From the NCBI GenBank assembly GCA_008508345.1, contig QNGE01000427.1, positions 168,044 through 232,043 of the forward strand: 64,000 bases of DNA, read 5' to 3'. The notes under the pieces were generated by a model. The model was not told the DNA's origin. It searched no databases and saw nothing but the letters and a program-made list of their open reading frames with translations. This document shows positions 11,911 to 26,900 of this stretch, one piece after another (within the stretch, counting starts at the first letter, position 1; every line of letters begins with the position of its first letter). The translations under genes were made by a program, and so were the position numbers. The DNA comes from Paragonimus westermani. Its lineage: Eukaryota > Platyhelminthes > Trematoda > Plagiorchiida > Troglotrematidae.

Positions 11911-14900
11911 AGGGGGAGGCTTGTCCTTGAAGCTCTCGTTCAGTCGACAAGTAGACAAGGACAGCCACTACGTCAGCAACGGTGGCAGTGAAACGAAAAA
12001 ACAGCGAAAACAAACCGACAGGTGGGCACAGTGAGCGGCAGAACAATCTCATTCCGGCACATGTTTTTTTGTTTGGTAGCGGATCCTAGTGTGGATCTGA
12101 AGCGTCACAACAAGTCGTTTACTACTCAGTGTGCGCCCAGCTTTCAAACAATTTAGTATATATGTGTATATATAGAGGCCTGTTAGTCTAGCCAGGTGGC
12201 ACTGTGGAACGGTCGGTTGTTCAGTATAAGAATAACCACGAATATTTTTTTTATAAAAAAAGTCAGTAATGAAGAGAAGTGGAAAAAGATGAAACGAAGT
12301 CAGGGTTTGTGCACCGGCACCTCATTAATTGAAGCGTGTAAATATACACGCACGCACGATACTTTTAGTTTTGAAGAAACTGAAAGAAGACCTCAATTAC
12401 TGACAAGCTGTTACTAACAATTTAGCAACATAAGCTTGCGATATTGGTATGAATAATAGCACTCAAGGCTAGTTGTAGTTTCTGGCCAAATACATGAATA
12501 TTCGCCATCCACCTGGTGTGGAAGATTAAACTGCCGTTGACTCTTTAGCCAAAACATAGGGATGACGTAATTCGCAAGCTGATAACATATATACTTAACC
12601 TCACTGGCAGCTGCTTTAAAATACCACAATGCAACAACCACCAAGTTAATCAATCAAAGTCGTCCCGATCTTCTTCGCATTAACTGGGCAGGCAATTACG
12701 TTACAAGGAGACTGATTGCGTCATCGTCTTCTGTGCGCATAAAACTGGCTGGTGTTGTCCGGTTAGCATAGCTTCGGTAGTCACTAGCCGTTTCGGTTTG
12801 CGATTACATAAAATTTCTAGGTTTAAATCAACTGCGAAGACCGGTTGCTAAGATGTGTTCGGCGAATGATGAAGTCGGATACTTGGAGCTTATTACAATC
12901 AACAGGTCATTTGTTTAGCGGTACAAATGACAGCCACTTAGGAATATATCCCGCCGAATGTTGGTGCAAGCATTGATCTGTTGTGCCTACGTGGGCATCA
13001 CGGAAGTCGCAACTGAACTAGTGTATTACGCTGGATAGATATTGGCCAATTTTGCGTAAATCACTGCAGCGGAGAACCATACAATTGTTGTTATGTAGTA
13101 TTTTTACGCCAATCCATTTGGTAATTTCATAAGAGGTGTTAAAGAGGCTGAACAACTTGGACTGGAGCCACTGGTTTTGGTCATATTGTTTAATCTTTTG
13201 GGACAGATTGCACATATTGGTGATAACAACATGTCCAGTGCGTTGAAAACCTGTTGTAAACGAGACGGAAACTTTACAGAAGAAATTTATGTGACAAACC
13301 ACAACGGTAGACTGTCAAACTAAAATGAATAAGCTACTCCAAGTAACGAAACAAATGGAAACTTAACTTTTTAAAATAAGACTGAGTCGTTTCATATGTG
13401 GTCGCAAAAGATTTGTCTCACGGAAATAAGTACTTTATCTGAGACTTGTTTGTTTATTTGGATTGCTTAAATGCGATGTTACTTCTAACGTAGCGTACTG
13501 AGTCCTGGAGGATGATTTTCGTGTCATAGTGTGACATAATACGATCTATTATGTTGCGTTTGCATTTTTTTCCATTGTCACTGTACACTTCGTTTCATGA
13601 AGAATTTTTATATTTTCATATTTCTTTGATACTTGTTAGTACGTCTGTTGGCATTCGCAATGGGCCGACCCAAATATACATATTATGCTCGTTCAACATG
13701 GTAGGCTAGTTAAATTAACTTAATGGGTGTTCTGAACACAGTTTTATGATGTAAGTGATCACAAGTTTCTGTGAGTTGGAGTGCATTGCGCATTAGATCT
13801 ACTTGATGGCTGCATTATGAGATACATTCTTGCACTTTAAATCGTGTCCAGAATCTTTGGCAGCACAGAATCAGTCATCGTCCACAAAAATGACGTTTGC
13901 GTATGCTTGCTGCGATCGCACCTAGCTCCACGAACAATGTCTGTGTGGACACATACATCTTATTTCAAGTATATGACCAAGAATATGTTGCCCTCTTGTA
14001 AAAGCACATCATGAGCGACCTGCAATTCTTTCGATGGCCATGATAAACGTTCCAGTGGATATTAAACTTTACAACAAATACCAAGCACCAACCATTTTTG
14101 CCGCAACGGCGTCGAACTCGATTCATGAAGAGGTCGTATAGAAACTAGTTTCCCTTGGTAACGGTGCTGAATTAAGTGTGCTCCAGGTGGGTAAACCAGC
14201 GTTTGTATGGTATCACGCAGATATCTTTTTGAGATTTGCAGGCATTCAATTTGTTGTACAGATTAGCCGCCAACGTGATTTGAACTTCTTTGATTGTAAC
14301 CATTGTATCCCTAGACCACACTCACAATCTGAACACTTTGGTAAACCACCGAAGAATACTTGGGAAGGGTGTGGACGTTAGGCAACTGATTTTCACTTGC
14401 GACTGTTAAGTAACTTAAAATTGCCAGTCTTCTATCTGGCTTTGACGGTGCGGATATTACTGGTTTAATTCGAGACCACATTCAAATCAACGACTGCTGA
14501 ATAGTAGTATCCATCGAGATAATTAAGTAATGCTTGAGGTTGGTAAACTCATGGAGTGCATGCTATCCTAACAGGTGTGGCGTAAATAACACTAGGGTTC
14601 GTTCACTCAAACCGGACCGAAATTCCCCAGTGTCCACTTAAGTAGTTAACTCTGGAAATGTTAATGTAAGCCAATCGTGATCACTATCGTCCCGGTTAAT
14701 TTTAGAAAGCGAGACTCAGATGTGGGCATGACCGAAAACCAACAAAGATGTCAGTTAACATCATTGATTAATACCACAAATATTTTAGTTCCGTAATGTG
14801 CGAAACCTGTGTTAGTTTGCCTGCCCGGCGTGTACCACGTTAAGACGGCGGGGTATGGTCTCCGAACAAATAGTGGTGCTCACAGAAAAAATTCTGAAAA

Positions 14901-17900
14901 GGCTTTCGGAAGAAGAGCCAACTTTGACAATAATGTAGTTAAGGCATAAAATATACATTCGTATAAGTCACTATTCGATAAATGATACATACTGATACCA
15001 TACAGTGATGAAACATCGGTTGGGTGATAACTAGTTGAACGTGCAGCAGTTTGTTTACTTTCGCGTGTCCTTGAACACAATTGATATTTACAACCTTTTC
15101 CTCTGACTTCACTGGATATTGTCATTCCCTATTTTCGTAATCGTTTCCATCACTGACAGGCTACTGATTGATTTCCAAAGTTCTGTTTGTTTGTCAAGCC
15201 GTAGCAGTGGATTGATCAGTTTTACCTGACCCCTTTTCTGTTATTCTCATTTTTCCTGTTAGGTATTCCATGAAGCTTCCCAAGATTCTCATCGTTCTAT
15301 TCATTCATACACTATCACACACTTGACGATGTACACAGTTTCATTGGCTTTTTCAGTTATCTGTAGTAGTCCCCGAGAATTTGATCGAGTAGATTGGAGT
15401 GGATAACGGCTATTCGTTATTTTGTTACTTCAAGTTGTCCACCTAGGTAAATCCATATTTTTTCATACGGCTTAGTAGAACGGATAAACGTTCGAAATCT
15501 CTGCAGTAGTCAGTCAAAATTAGTTTACTTTTATGAGCACAAATCATATTACTGTCAATGTCCGTCGTATTTTCACAGTAGTTTTAATCAGTTTTCACGT
15601 TCGAACAACATTGTATACACAGAATTTGTCATTTCATCCTGAATTCAAAATGTTACAGAATGCATTTTGTTAATTTATAACAGGTTTATTCAATGAATGG
15701 ATTCAGATGTGAAACAATTTTTCGTCAGGCTTTTGGATGGCCTGAGGACGACCCGTTTCGTCGTATGAAAGGAAATGATAATCCATTTATGAAGAAGCCG
15801 TCGTAAGTTAATTCTATCAAAAGTGATAAATTTCGTATTTTGAGGTATCTGTTATAAACTCTTGTTCTTTTATCGAAAGAGTGGGTAGGGGGTTTGAGCA
15901 GAACAGTAGTGAAGCAAATTACTGAGTACACATCATCCTATCCAACGGCAATCCCATCCATGCTTGCTATCTGGATATGTCCAAAGCCTTCGACCGTGTC
16001 AACCATAGCATACTTTTACAGAAGCTAAAACAACACGGTGTCACGGGTAAACTATTGGCTTGGTTAGAGAACTACCTGATGGACCGTTTTATTCAAGTCA
16101 GAGTCGACGGTGCTTTATCGAAGCCAATTGCGATCACAAGTGGAGTACCTCAAGGATCGGTTCTTGGGCCAACCCTCTTTCTAATCTACACTAACGACAT
16201 ACCAAACCTTGTTCGATGTAAAATTATCTTATTTGCAGATGATATCAAGTTATGGGCGAGTATACACACCTCCGAAGACTGTGTACTTTTGCAGGAGGAC
16301 CTCAACGCACTATATGATTGGTCATTGAGAAACAAATTACCCTTCAATTTTCAAAAATGCAAAATGCTCAACATAGGAAAATGTGTTGAATTCACCTACA
16401 CACTGGGTCCGCATCGTCTTGCATGGACTACTGACGAAAAGGACTTGGGTGTTTGGATTAGTAGCAGCTTGAAGACCTCATTACAGTGTACTGCTGTCTA
16501 CAAGCGGACTTCAAAAATCCTGGCACTGTTGAAACGGATCTTCGGTAGATTCACAAGACAGACGCTGCCCAGTATACTCAACACGTATATCAGACCAACG
16601 ATGGAATATGCTGTCCAAGTCTGGTCACCATGGCTTCAAAAGGATATAGTTCTGCTACAGCGAATATACCACCGAGCTACCAAGTTGGTGACTGGACTCC
16701 AGAGCAAACCATATGAGGAGAGGATTGAAAGTCTTAAGTTGTTTGACTTCTGCTATCGCCGCATCAGAGGCGATTTGATCCTTACATACAACATATTACA
16801 CACACCGAACCACCCGCTCCAAAAACTGTTTGTCCGGCGAGAACCGCGAATTAGCAGGACTCACGATTATTTGCTAGCAGTACCGCACTCGCGAGGGAAC
16901 AGCCGGAGGTACTTCTTTGCAGTCCGCGTGTGTTTCGCCTGGAATTCTCTACCCCAAGATGTCGCTCACTCACCCAACTTAAATATTTTCAAAACTAATC
17001 TAGACTCATTCTTATCTACACAACCAAAGATCGAACCCCCACACAGTGCTTAACTTCTGTAGAAAAAACTCACAGACGCATTTTTGTTTTTCATTGTACG
17101 CACATTACATACTTCCATCCTGTGGTAATTGCAAAGCTGATTGCTTCTCATACCATTAAAACCTTGAATTACCTTGAATTTGCTATTATCAGTCATGAAC
17201 GTGTCAGTTGTATAGACGATAGCAACTTTTCTGATGAACAGGTGGGTGGTTAGTTGATAAAAATTGCCTCTCACCTAAATTTGATTGTAATCTTTGCAGT
17301 TCCATGAACTTTTCAACCAGCTGCTTTTAAAGGACCCTAGAACCAAGCTTCGATTTTTTTGGAGCTCCTCAATTCTGTACCATTAGAGCATTGTGCGAAT
17401 GTGATCGTAGCGTAGTGTGATGATTCGGCGTTGTCCCAAGGGAGCTCAACCGCGCAGCAGTCACAACAACCGCATCGGGAACAGGTGAATTGTACATTAA
17501 AACCAATTTGGGGTATGGATGTAGCACGGTCTGAAAACAATTGAGTCTAGTGCTTCTCTCCAGATAGGACTGGCTTAAGCATCCATCGATCACTGGACCT
17601 GCAAGTAATTATGAGTAGCCCGTAATCAACGGACTGTGCAGTAAACTCACCAGAATGTATGAATCCGAATTGGGTGGAACTCCTTGGCGCAGGATTATCT
17701 GTTAGAGCTAATTCGTTAGTTACTTTAATTCTTCTCGTGAAAATCGAGCGTTCTTTTCCGTTGTATCTAACCTGCGTTTTTTACGTTTGTGAATAGTGAG
17801 AGTAGATAGAATGTTGATATATCGTCACATGTCTTCTGCTCCGATGAAGAGCTTAGAGGGAATTTGGTGTTTCAAAGACCCACAGAAGCACTGTCTCAGT

Positions 17901-20900
17901 AAACGCACAGACTGACCTGAGTGTATGTGAATCTCCACGAAAAGATTTTCCTGACGTGCAAGGATGTGAAATGAAGCTGCTCGAGATGTAGAATAAACGG
18001 TATTTTTCTCAGCGCTGCAGTCATTTGACTGTTCTAGACGAGTTTTAAGTAATTTTTTATGCAAGGGCTTCGAGGGACTTTCAAATGACTTCAAGTGCAA
18101 CTAAGTTTGTCACCAACACACAGTGACACATCAGTGGTTCTCACTGAAGTCAACTGTCAAACAATCATGAGCATAGCACACCTTCATCAAGAAAAACAAA
18201 AAGAAGACAGAAGGGGATGGATAGGGGCCTAAATAATAAAAGTAAGTACGTCTATATTAGAACATTCAAAATCGAAGTGATTACACCTCGAAATGTGCGT
18301 GATGGTATGACACCATCAACAAGACAGCTTCGCTGCGGCTTCCACGACCTCTCGTCATTTAGCGGGCTTACTTCGCAGACAAACCAGCCAAACAACGAAA
18401 TCATTCACGCCACTGAATCCGATTAGCCACCATCTCACCTAACCCCTTCATCCACTGACTTTGTGATTCTAAATGTTCCCAGCATGAGAACCAAAACCCA
18501 TACACCGTAGCCAACCCCTTGGTTAGCGTTGGGTCAATATTTGTCCGTCTTGCACCTTACATCAATCGGCCGTAGCATCGACACAGTGCTCGGTGTGACA
18601 GGTGACTAACTGGTATCCCTCGTACATAACCATCTAGGTCTGTGCAAATGTAAGGATTGAGTAGAAGGACTTACTCAACAGTCAATACAAAATACCTGCT
18701 TTCTAATCACTTTGTTGGTTACTCGTTTTTGTCACCCAATGCGAACGATTGAACGCAGACATTGGTGATGGAACACATGAATGCCGCTCATGTCTTCTAC
18801 GCTGGGCGGCCGAGTTTCTCTGTCGAAAAGCAATACAGTTCTCATCGTTACCTTACATACGTGATCCTTAGGCTTCAAAGTGATTTCTCTGTTACCGGAG
18901 GTGTCACAGATTAGTGAAAACTGTTATAGCCTTAATAATACGCGCTTGTATTTCATTCCGTACACTGGTACAGCTGGCACAGCTGAGTGAACAAACTGGT
19001 GAATAAGCTCCATATATGCATTACACAGCATTAAATCCATGTAATCTTAACAGTCTTGCAGAAGCACTTTGCAATTCAAGGCCGCAAAGCGCATTCTGAG
19101 TAGTTAGCAGAGTGTGAATTGGCATCTGGCATTGTTTGTGGTGCACGAGAGTTTTCAAGTAACGACACCTTATAGTCAGCATAATCAAGAACAGCCAGTC
19201 TACCATCAGGTAGGAGGTCCACGTGGGTATCATGTCAGTGCCGGAAACAGTCCCTCTTTATTTTGTCTATGACAAAATCGAACAGAAATAGTGAAATTAG
19301 ACAACCTTGACGTATGCTGTTCCTGATGCTGAAACTATTAGACAGTTAATCGTTTACCCTAAACTGACCTGAAGTATGGGAATAAGGCACCGACAGTATG
19401 TTCACATACGTGTTCGATACACATTTGCGCTTAAACAACTCTGAAATTTTACATCGCTCCACTTTGTCGAACTCACCTTCAACATCGAGAGCTACAACAA
19501 CTGCTGACGGGTGTTGCGAACGACGCTGGTCCAGAAATTAGCGAATGATGGAAAATTGACCAATACATCCTCGTCCAAGTCATAACCCTGCTTGTTCTTT
19601 CCTAATGTCCGCCTCCCGAGCTGCAGTGAATCGACGAAGGATAATGGATGCCGGTCCTCTAGTAATGATTGGGGTCTAACCCATTCACCCACATTTCTAT
19701 GGAATATGGGAACTTTTATCTAGTGACCACGACACAGAGTAATATCCCCCGTAGTCCACACAAGTTGAAACAACTGGGTCAAGGCCTGTACGTTTAACTC
19801 TCTACTTTTAAAAATTGACGGTTCGAGATTTTCAGAGCTAGCATCCTTATTGCATTGAAAATCGGAATGCAATTCTGGATCTCAGTTGTATTGGATGGCC
19901 CTAAGTTTAACCTTCAAGGTGCTATATTACAAGTTTGTGGCAGCAACATAGTTGAAGCAGAAGGCGTTCTAAATTGACTCTCGAAGTGTTTCATCCAGCA
20001 CTCTAATCACTTTGGAGTTATTTTGTTTGGGGGAGCTGATAGCTTCACTGACGGAGGGATGCTCTTGGACAGTGGTATGGTTAGGTTTGAAGAGTCTGCC
20101 CGTGTTCCTTGAAGCAAAAGTGATTTCCATTCCCCTAACATTCTCAGTCAGCCAAACTTCACGCTCAGTGATCACGATGCGCTTTAGCTGCCCACGAATG
20201 TCCCTCCTAAACTGGTTACTGTCTGGCATTGGACAACAACAGGAGTTTCCGGGAGATCAAATGTTTGTCCAACACACGAACCACCGTGTCGCGTGCTAAG
20301 GTACATGCTTCGTGAATGGCCGCTGAAATCTGCATCTACCAGTTATTGGGATCTTCGGAGTGAGAACTGCCTAGTTTGCTTCTTAGGATGGTTTCGTACT
20401 TATGGTTTACGGACGAAACAGACAAACCATACTTGGGCATCGCTTTCTCATAGATCACATGCTTTTCTCTCTCCGGTACTTGCTCCATCAATATACTAAA
20501 AAGTGTTGCTCAGAGAAGCAAAATAGATTTTGTGTAGATCTCTGGGATTGTGTGCCTAATCACCATTCCAAACAGAGTGTTGTTTTTCAAAGAAAAATTG
20601 CAATGTCTTGTGATTAATGTTAGTGCAGTGTGTTGTCTATGCCCGGCCGTCAATCTCGGTCGTGCGTCAACGTTTCTTTCAACAAACGTCATGGTCTGCT
20701 TGCTCAAATCATCCCGGTAGCTCGTTACTTCACTTTTACGTTTTACGAAACGTACAAAAAACCGACTTTCAAACCTTCTTAGCTAAGATGACACTTAATC
20801 GCTTCTTAACTATTAACTAGACTCCCACAACGGTTTGTTGCTTAGCTTCACGCCAAGCTGCCTCGCCAGGATAAACAGAACAAAAAGGAATAATACTGGA

Positions 20901-23900
20901 GGCACATAGCAGACTACTTACTTGTGAACGGTCACATTCAGAATGATTCTTTGGAATGAATAGAATGACCAATGCAAACGGAGATCGCCAGTGATGTTTC
21001 AATTTTGGAAACATTTGTTTTGATAAATGATGTTTTGAACCGTGACGGTGGAAGTTGTTTTGGCTTCTCACATTCACAGAGTGACTAACAACTAACTGGA
21101 CTGTGCTCATCCATCAGGTGTATTGTAGTCAAGTGGAATCCGGTAACACGAGTACTTCATCCCAAACTATCTTTATTTGATTGTGAAACTCATAGGATAA
21201 GAACTTTTATCATTCAAATCAAGATCGTTATTTCTAATGTTGACTTGATGAGCGTACGCAAATAAAAGAGCCTCTGGTATGCAGATGATGAAAGCCGCGC
21301 CCACACTTGGTTTTTGTCCAGAAGAACCGAAATTTTGTGGTGTTTCGATCAATCAACGCTTGTAATTATTATTCAGCGTTCTTTTGTGTATATTTCAGAT
21401 TTAGAAATTACAGCTTCAGCGCAAATGAGAATCGTTTTCGAACAGAAAACCCCACTGGATACGAAAATGAAAGTGAGTTGATTCCACTGATTGACCAAAT
21501 AACTGACTGCCCTTCTTGTACCGAAAATTAACTAACGATAAGCAATTAAATTAAGAAATTGTAAAACTCAATTTAGTGTTCGGAACATTTGAACAAATAT
21601 GTGATGATAAGCTCGTGGAACAAGTGCCGGCCAGCTGCTCCAAGCGTATTGAATTGCATTCGATGTTGCAAACCTTCTTGGTGAATAAGGCTTTGATGAG
21701 ACCACACTGAAATCAACGATTGGTTGCAAAAGTTAGGTTCTTATTATCGATGTTTCAAAGAGAAGTATGGTTCACATAGTTTGAACACCGTCAATAACTG
21801 ACCATGATAATCGCATTCATGCGGACATTTCAAAGGGCCCCTTCCTAGGGGACTACTGCTATCGAGTTTTGCTCTTCTGAAAGCCCCCTCTTCGTCACAT
21901 TGATCTACAATAGTATTTTTTCAGCATTTATTGGCACATTCATTTCTCAGTCTAGTTACTTGAGTGGAGGATGACCAATCAGTTCTTTAATTCAAATTTA
22001 CAGTGTCTCTGAACGTTAGTGATCACTACCGGTGCGTAATTAGCGAGGCACTTAGGCATCTGCATGATATTTCATTTGCAGCTTTGAAATGTATAAGCGT
22101 ATTGTACGATTTCTTTTTAATCTGGCTGAGGTAAACAGAACTTGGTGAAAGCCACTAACGTACGCTATTGAATGTATAATAAGTGAACATCCGCTAAGTT
22201 AGGTTCGAGAAATTTGCCATATTTTTAACTGTACCAAAGCACCGTACTGTCGTGCACGACATACTGAAGTCCTCATGGCCTGAAGAAGGTGCCATTGTTT
22301 TGTGCGAACTGGAATACGATGCTTCTGGGGTCATCGACAATGGTGGTAAGAAGTGTCAAATGGCAATTATTTTTCTTGACTCTTTTGCTGAACAATTGCC
22401 CATATGAAGCGTTCCTTAGCGTCGGTGACCCCAACTTGCTACGTACAAGAAAATCAGCAATCGTGACCTCATGAAGCTGTTTCTTTGAGGTCTGTTGCCG
22501 TGGTAACCCGGTGCAGAATCAACGGCCAGTTACCTGCCTTGTTTCTAATCCATAACGTGCTCCGTGAACCTCCTGCTTTATCCTGTTCATCATTACTTTA
22601 TCAACTACTGCTAAATCACCAGCGTTATTCTGCATCGGTAACGGAATACCGTGTCAGTCGGTTTAATGTGGATGCACTTTGCACCGAATCGATTATAACT
22701 AATCTGGGGTTTATAGCTAACCGCATACCATTCAACGCGGCTAAGTTCAAAGGTATAGACAGCAAACATATGCTCACTATTAACAGACAGCAACCGTGGG
22801 AAGGAGGCAGAAACACTGAGGACAGGATATTTAAGTTTGCCACTAATGTACACAACCATGGCAGAAAGCTCAACCCACTCAGGTGATTTATTCGAGGCCT
22901 TTTCCACCCTCTCCATTCTCTGCCTTCGTGAAACTTAAGGTACAAACATTCACTCCGTATTCAAAAATGATATGGCTGTTACAGAAAGTGTCCAAATACG
23001 GGTGGTAAAAGGGTCGTATAACGCAATTTGAATTCTCACTAGAATGACTGATAACACGGTGACGGTTACTGATGAACTATCCACATGTTATTCCAAACTA
23101 CAATCTTCACATTCATCAACCAGAAGCGAAGAATGGACATAATACTGTCTGTAACTTGATTTTGGTCTCAACCGGCATAGTTTTCTCACTTAAGGTGTGT
23201 CGAATGTGAAAAACACTGTTTGCATTTTTGGTCCCCTCTACCTACTCGGTCGACACACATGAAAGTCGAACGGCCGCAGTTTTCTTGGTCACCGTCTTCA
23301 GACACGCCTATAGGTTACCAGCTGAGCATGTGTATCTGTGCGTCTGAATGTCTTCGTTAGCCCTCCATCTGTAAACGTTTGTTTATCCGTCAGGTTGTAT
23401 AAGTAACTCTGTTATTGGCCCAATACATATTGGATTATTTCTCAACAGGTAAATTTCTTGTTTACAATTATGGTCTTTTTCTCCGCTCTTACCAGACGTC
23501 TAACAGGCACTTCTACTTGGCCAGTGCATAAGCCTTGACCACATAAGCATTTCATTGTTCCTTTTCCGTGTGCACTCAAGGTTTAAAAGTAGAACTTGAC
23601 TGTCAGCGAAATACGGCGTTCAGTTTCCATACTATGTCAGTCAGTACCTAACAGGGTTGAAGTTACTTTCATTTTTAAATGAAAGCGTTGCACTGCTTTT
23701 GCATACCTGAGGGGGAAACGTCCACATATTGGCAATATTCATATATTGCACATCATGTGACGCAAGCTCAACCGCTCAGTTTAAATTGTTCTCATCTCCT
23801 AAATAAAACACGGACGAAAAGAAAAGATGAAAAAGATCGACGCAAAGTGTTTCATAGTTCAAATCCAGCTGAGGTCCATCATCTGAGTCATCAAAGACGT

Positions 23901-26900
23901 TTTAATTTCGCAGTGGAATAACATTTTCGCATACGGAAGAGCACGGTAGGATGATATGAACCAGAAGTGGATGAGTTTACATCATTTACAAGATAGCAGT
24001 AGCACAATCTTCTAGAAATCAACCCTGTTAGTGAACTTCCATTCATGTATTCGAATATATACTCCTAACTACTGTGCTGTGCAGTATTTGTTCAATCCAC
24101 TCAGGATTTCTCCAACTTCACATTACCGGAAATAAGAACGTTTTACTGCCGAAAGTACGTGCGTTGTATGTGGGCAGCTCCATAATGAGACACGCACTGT
24201 GATATACATTACTAAAAACGTTTTCTTGATAGAACATTTTGAAATAGTAAACGGACTACATTATGTTTTTTCTTACAGCAGTGCCTTCTCCAGATATTGT
24301 CACGTCGGAATGCCAAATGTATGAGGTTCCTGTGAGTGTAAAAATTAATTCACGCCCAATTCTAAATCACATCTTTGTATGAGTTTCGTTTTGAAGATTA
24401 GTGAACACCCAAATGCATTCCGTTCTGTAAGGAACACCTAACTTTATTCGGAGGAATACTAGCTGCAGGTTTGATTTAATAATGTTGGTAACAAGGCTGC
24501 ATAGTCAGTTGCTTCTCTTGAAACCGTGCCGTAATGCAACACAGTACTTAGCAGCGAATTCCAGTGCAAATATCATGGAGCGATTAATCATTCTCCACCA
24601 ATTTACTACTGTTATGAACGCATAGTTGTACAATTAAAGCATAGTGTACACAACCAGCAGGAGTTTATTGAATCGGTCATGCATCATTTCGTCAGGATTA
24701 CTATTTAGTACTCTTCACATGGTTCCGATACACTGTGGAATTTCTCGCATAGATCGTTAATGGTAACATGCGAAAGAATCTACTTAACTGCTGATGGAGC
24801 AAACACATCAGTTAAATTCGCCATTAACAGGCAAAGTATGCAAATCAGGAACTATAATTTGTCTATTAATGAGTAAATGTGTTCCATGTCACTTAATCCA
24901 TTTGAAGAAAAATTGTTAAATATTCTTTGTGAACAACGGACAGTTCTATCGGTCCAAACTGATTTTAAACAAATCGAGTTTAGAGTGAAACAAACGTCTA
25001 ATTAGAAAACCAACCAGATATGGGTTCCTAATAGAGTACTTAGCAGATATGTGCTTAAATACCAGGGCAAATAGAGGTTTTCGGAGTGAAAAAGTGTTAC
25101 GGTTTATGGAAGAAAAATGAGCAGTCTGATGTGCCTGATAGGAGTATTTTTGGAATGTTGGTGTGCTAGCATGACGTTGTAGACAACGATGTTGTCAACA
25201 GCTGAAAACTATGCAGTTGTGTTGTCTTACCTATGTTATTCTCGGTACAGTCCATCAGGGACTCAATCAAATCAACTTAATGACATTTTAAGAGATGTAA
25301 AACCTTGTAACTATGGCAGCCTAAGAAAACTACACACAGCTTTCGAACAGGGTTCTTATGCTGGTTAACCCTTACTACAGTGTGTATAACATGTCAGACG
25401 AGATACAACCTGGAGGTGGGTTTGAACTTTGCCAACAGTCGATTTACAGATAGGAAATAAACTTAATCGTTGAACCGGCTGTCAGCAAAATCTTTTCCGA
25501 GGGTGCAGAAATTGCTTTTTTCGTAGTTAGTTGATATCGGCAGGGTCAACAGTTAACGAGTGTCAACTGGTAAGGTTGGGAAAAACCGTTCTAATTAACT
25601 TCTGCAAAGACAACATGACCATAAAAGCTTAGGCTGGTGAACAACTTAGGATAGTTGTGAACAAGAGAAAATGTGTAGAAGAAATGAGGTAAACATTTGG
25701 GAGTAAAACCAGACGAAGTGTGTTACATTTGAACTCATTGTTTCTATCAGAAGTAGTCAAAAAGGTTTGAAAAAATACTCACTGCGATAAAAAAAATAAC
25801 CTGGGCCAAGGAAAATGGAATATCTTGATCCGCAAAAAACCACCCAGTTCCGTAGGGAAGTCTTTCCAATTAGATTGGTCACTGACAGCGCAGGATTGCC
25901 GTCGTGCGCACCTCACAGATGTGCTCGGCAACAATGTTGAAGCCATCAATTACGGGACGCTATTCAACAGTAAAAACCTTCTGCGGATTTGTATTTATTT
26001 TAAAATGCGCCCATTTGCACTACAACGAGATAATCACAGGTTTTGTTATGACGTCGCTTTTCATGAATTTGTGGAAACAGACCGTTTTGAAAAGGGCAGA
26101 ACACATTTTGCCCGGAAAACAGTATCTCAGCTAGTCGTGGCTGATCAAACTGTCAAACCAAAGCCGTATTCTTGAACAAGCGTTGCTTTATACATGAAAA
26201 AAACCACATTTCCAGTGTCCATGTATATGTGGAAAATTTCGCTGAGTGATTACCAGGTTTTTTTCATCAGCTACAGGCTTGGATGGCTCTGTGTCTATAA
26301 AACGTTATTTGGAACCCCAAAAAGAACGAATCAAACCTCCCCTTCGCTGAGTGACCTCAATTAATCCTGTAATTAAACTTGTCAGCAAGATGAAATGGAA
26401 AAAAGATCACTTGACTACAAAATTGCCTGGTTCACGGAGAACAACAGTAAATAAAAAACAAATTTTAAACTTGCGCATTCCAAAAAGGTACACGGTTACC
26501 AATCGAAGAGTAGAAAGGCGATTGTCCACGCACTAATGAGCGTGATCCAAATTGATCAGCAAATGAATCCGTGAAAAATGGTACACTAACGATTACATTT
26601 CTGAAAGTGTAACCCAGATGTCTACAGTGCCTGATACCAAGGATGATCAGGTTGGAAATATCCACTGTTGCAATTCTCTACACGGGAGGAATATCCAAAG
26701 CAATTCTCGGAGTTTTGAACGTGGGTACCCCATCAACGCATCACAACCACCTATAATAGTCACCCACTCGACCGGGCGCGCTCCCACACAGACTCACTGT
26801 ACTGTTCTAGTTGCTTTGTAGACAACTTACATATATACCATCATAGTCATCCAATCTGACTTTGATGTAAGACCCCTAACTCTACCGAGTCAGGTGGGAC

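Larger units (their letters stand above)
7955..15683 (+). other. Intron 1 of the LIM gene
   Basis: About 7.7 kb. It holds one anonymous dispersed repeat (about 10740-11095), the TA/GA microsatellite at 11855-11910, a second anonymous repeat (about 12700-12815) and a TA-rich stretch near 12155-12174. I see no LIM half-exon here. Extra N-terminal exons with lengths divisible by three could be present but cannot be singled out by eye. Confidence 0.4.

Noticed and set aside
21275..21300. WYADDE-like codons recalling an RT catalytic box
   Set aside because: Neighbouring residues do not match any RT block; isolated four-residue match.
22485..22945. Overlapping frames of 133, 101 and 106 codons on both strands
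   Set aside because: Stop-poor DNA in several frames at once without any recognisable domain or splice context.
25825..26175. 116-codon plus-strand frame
   Set aside because: No motif and a second frame open over the same stretch; treated as chance within an intron.
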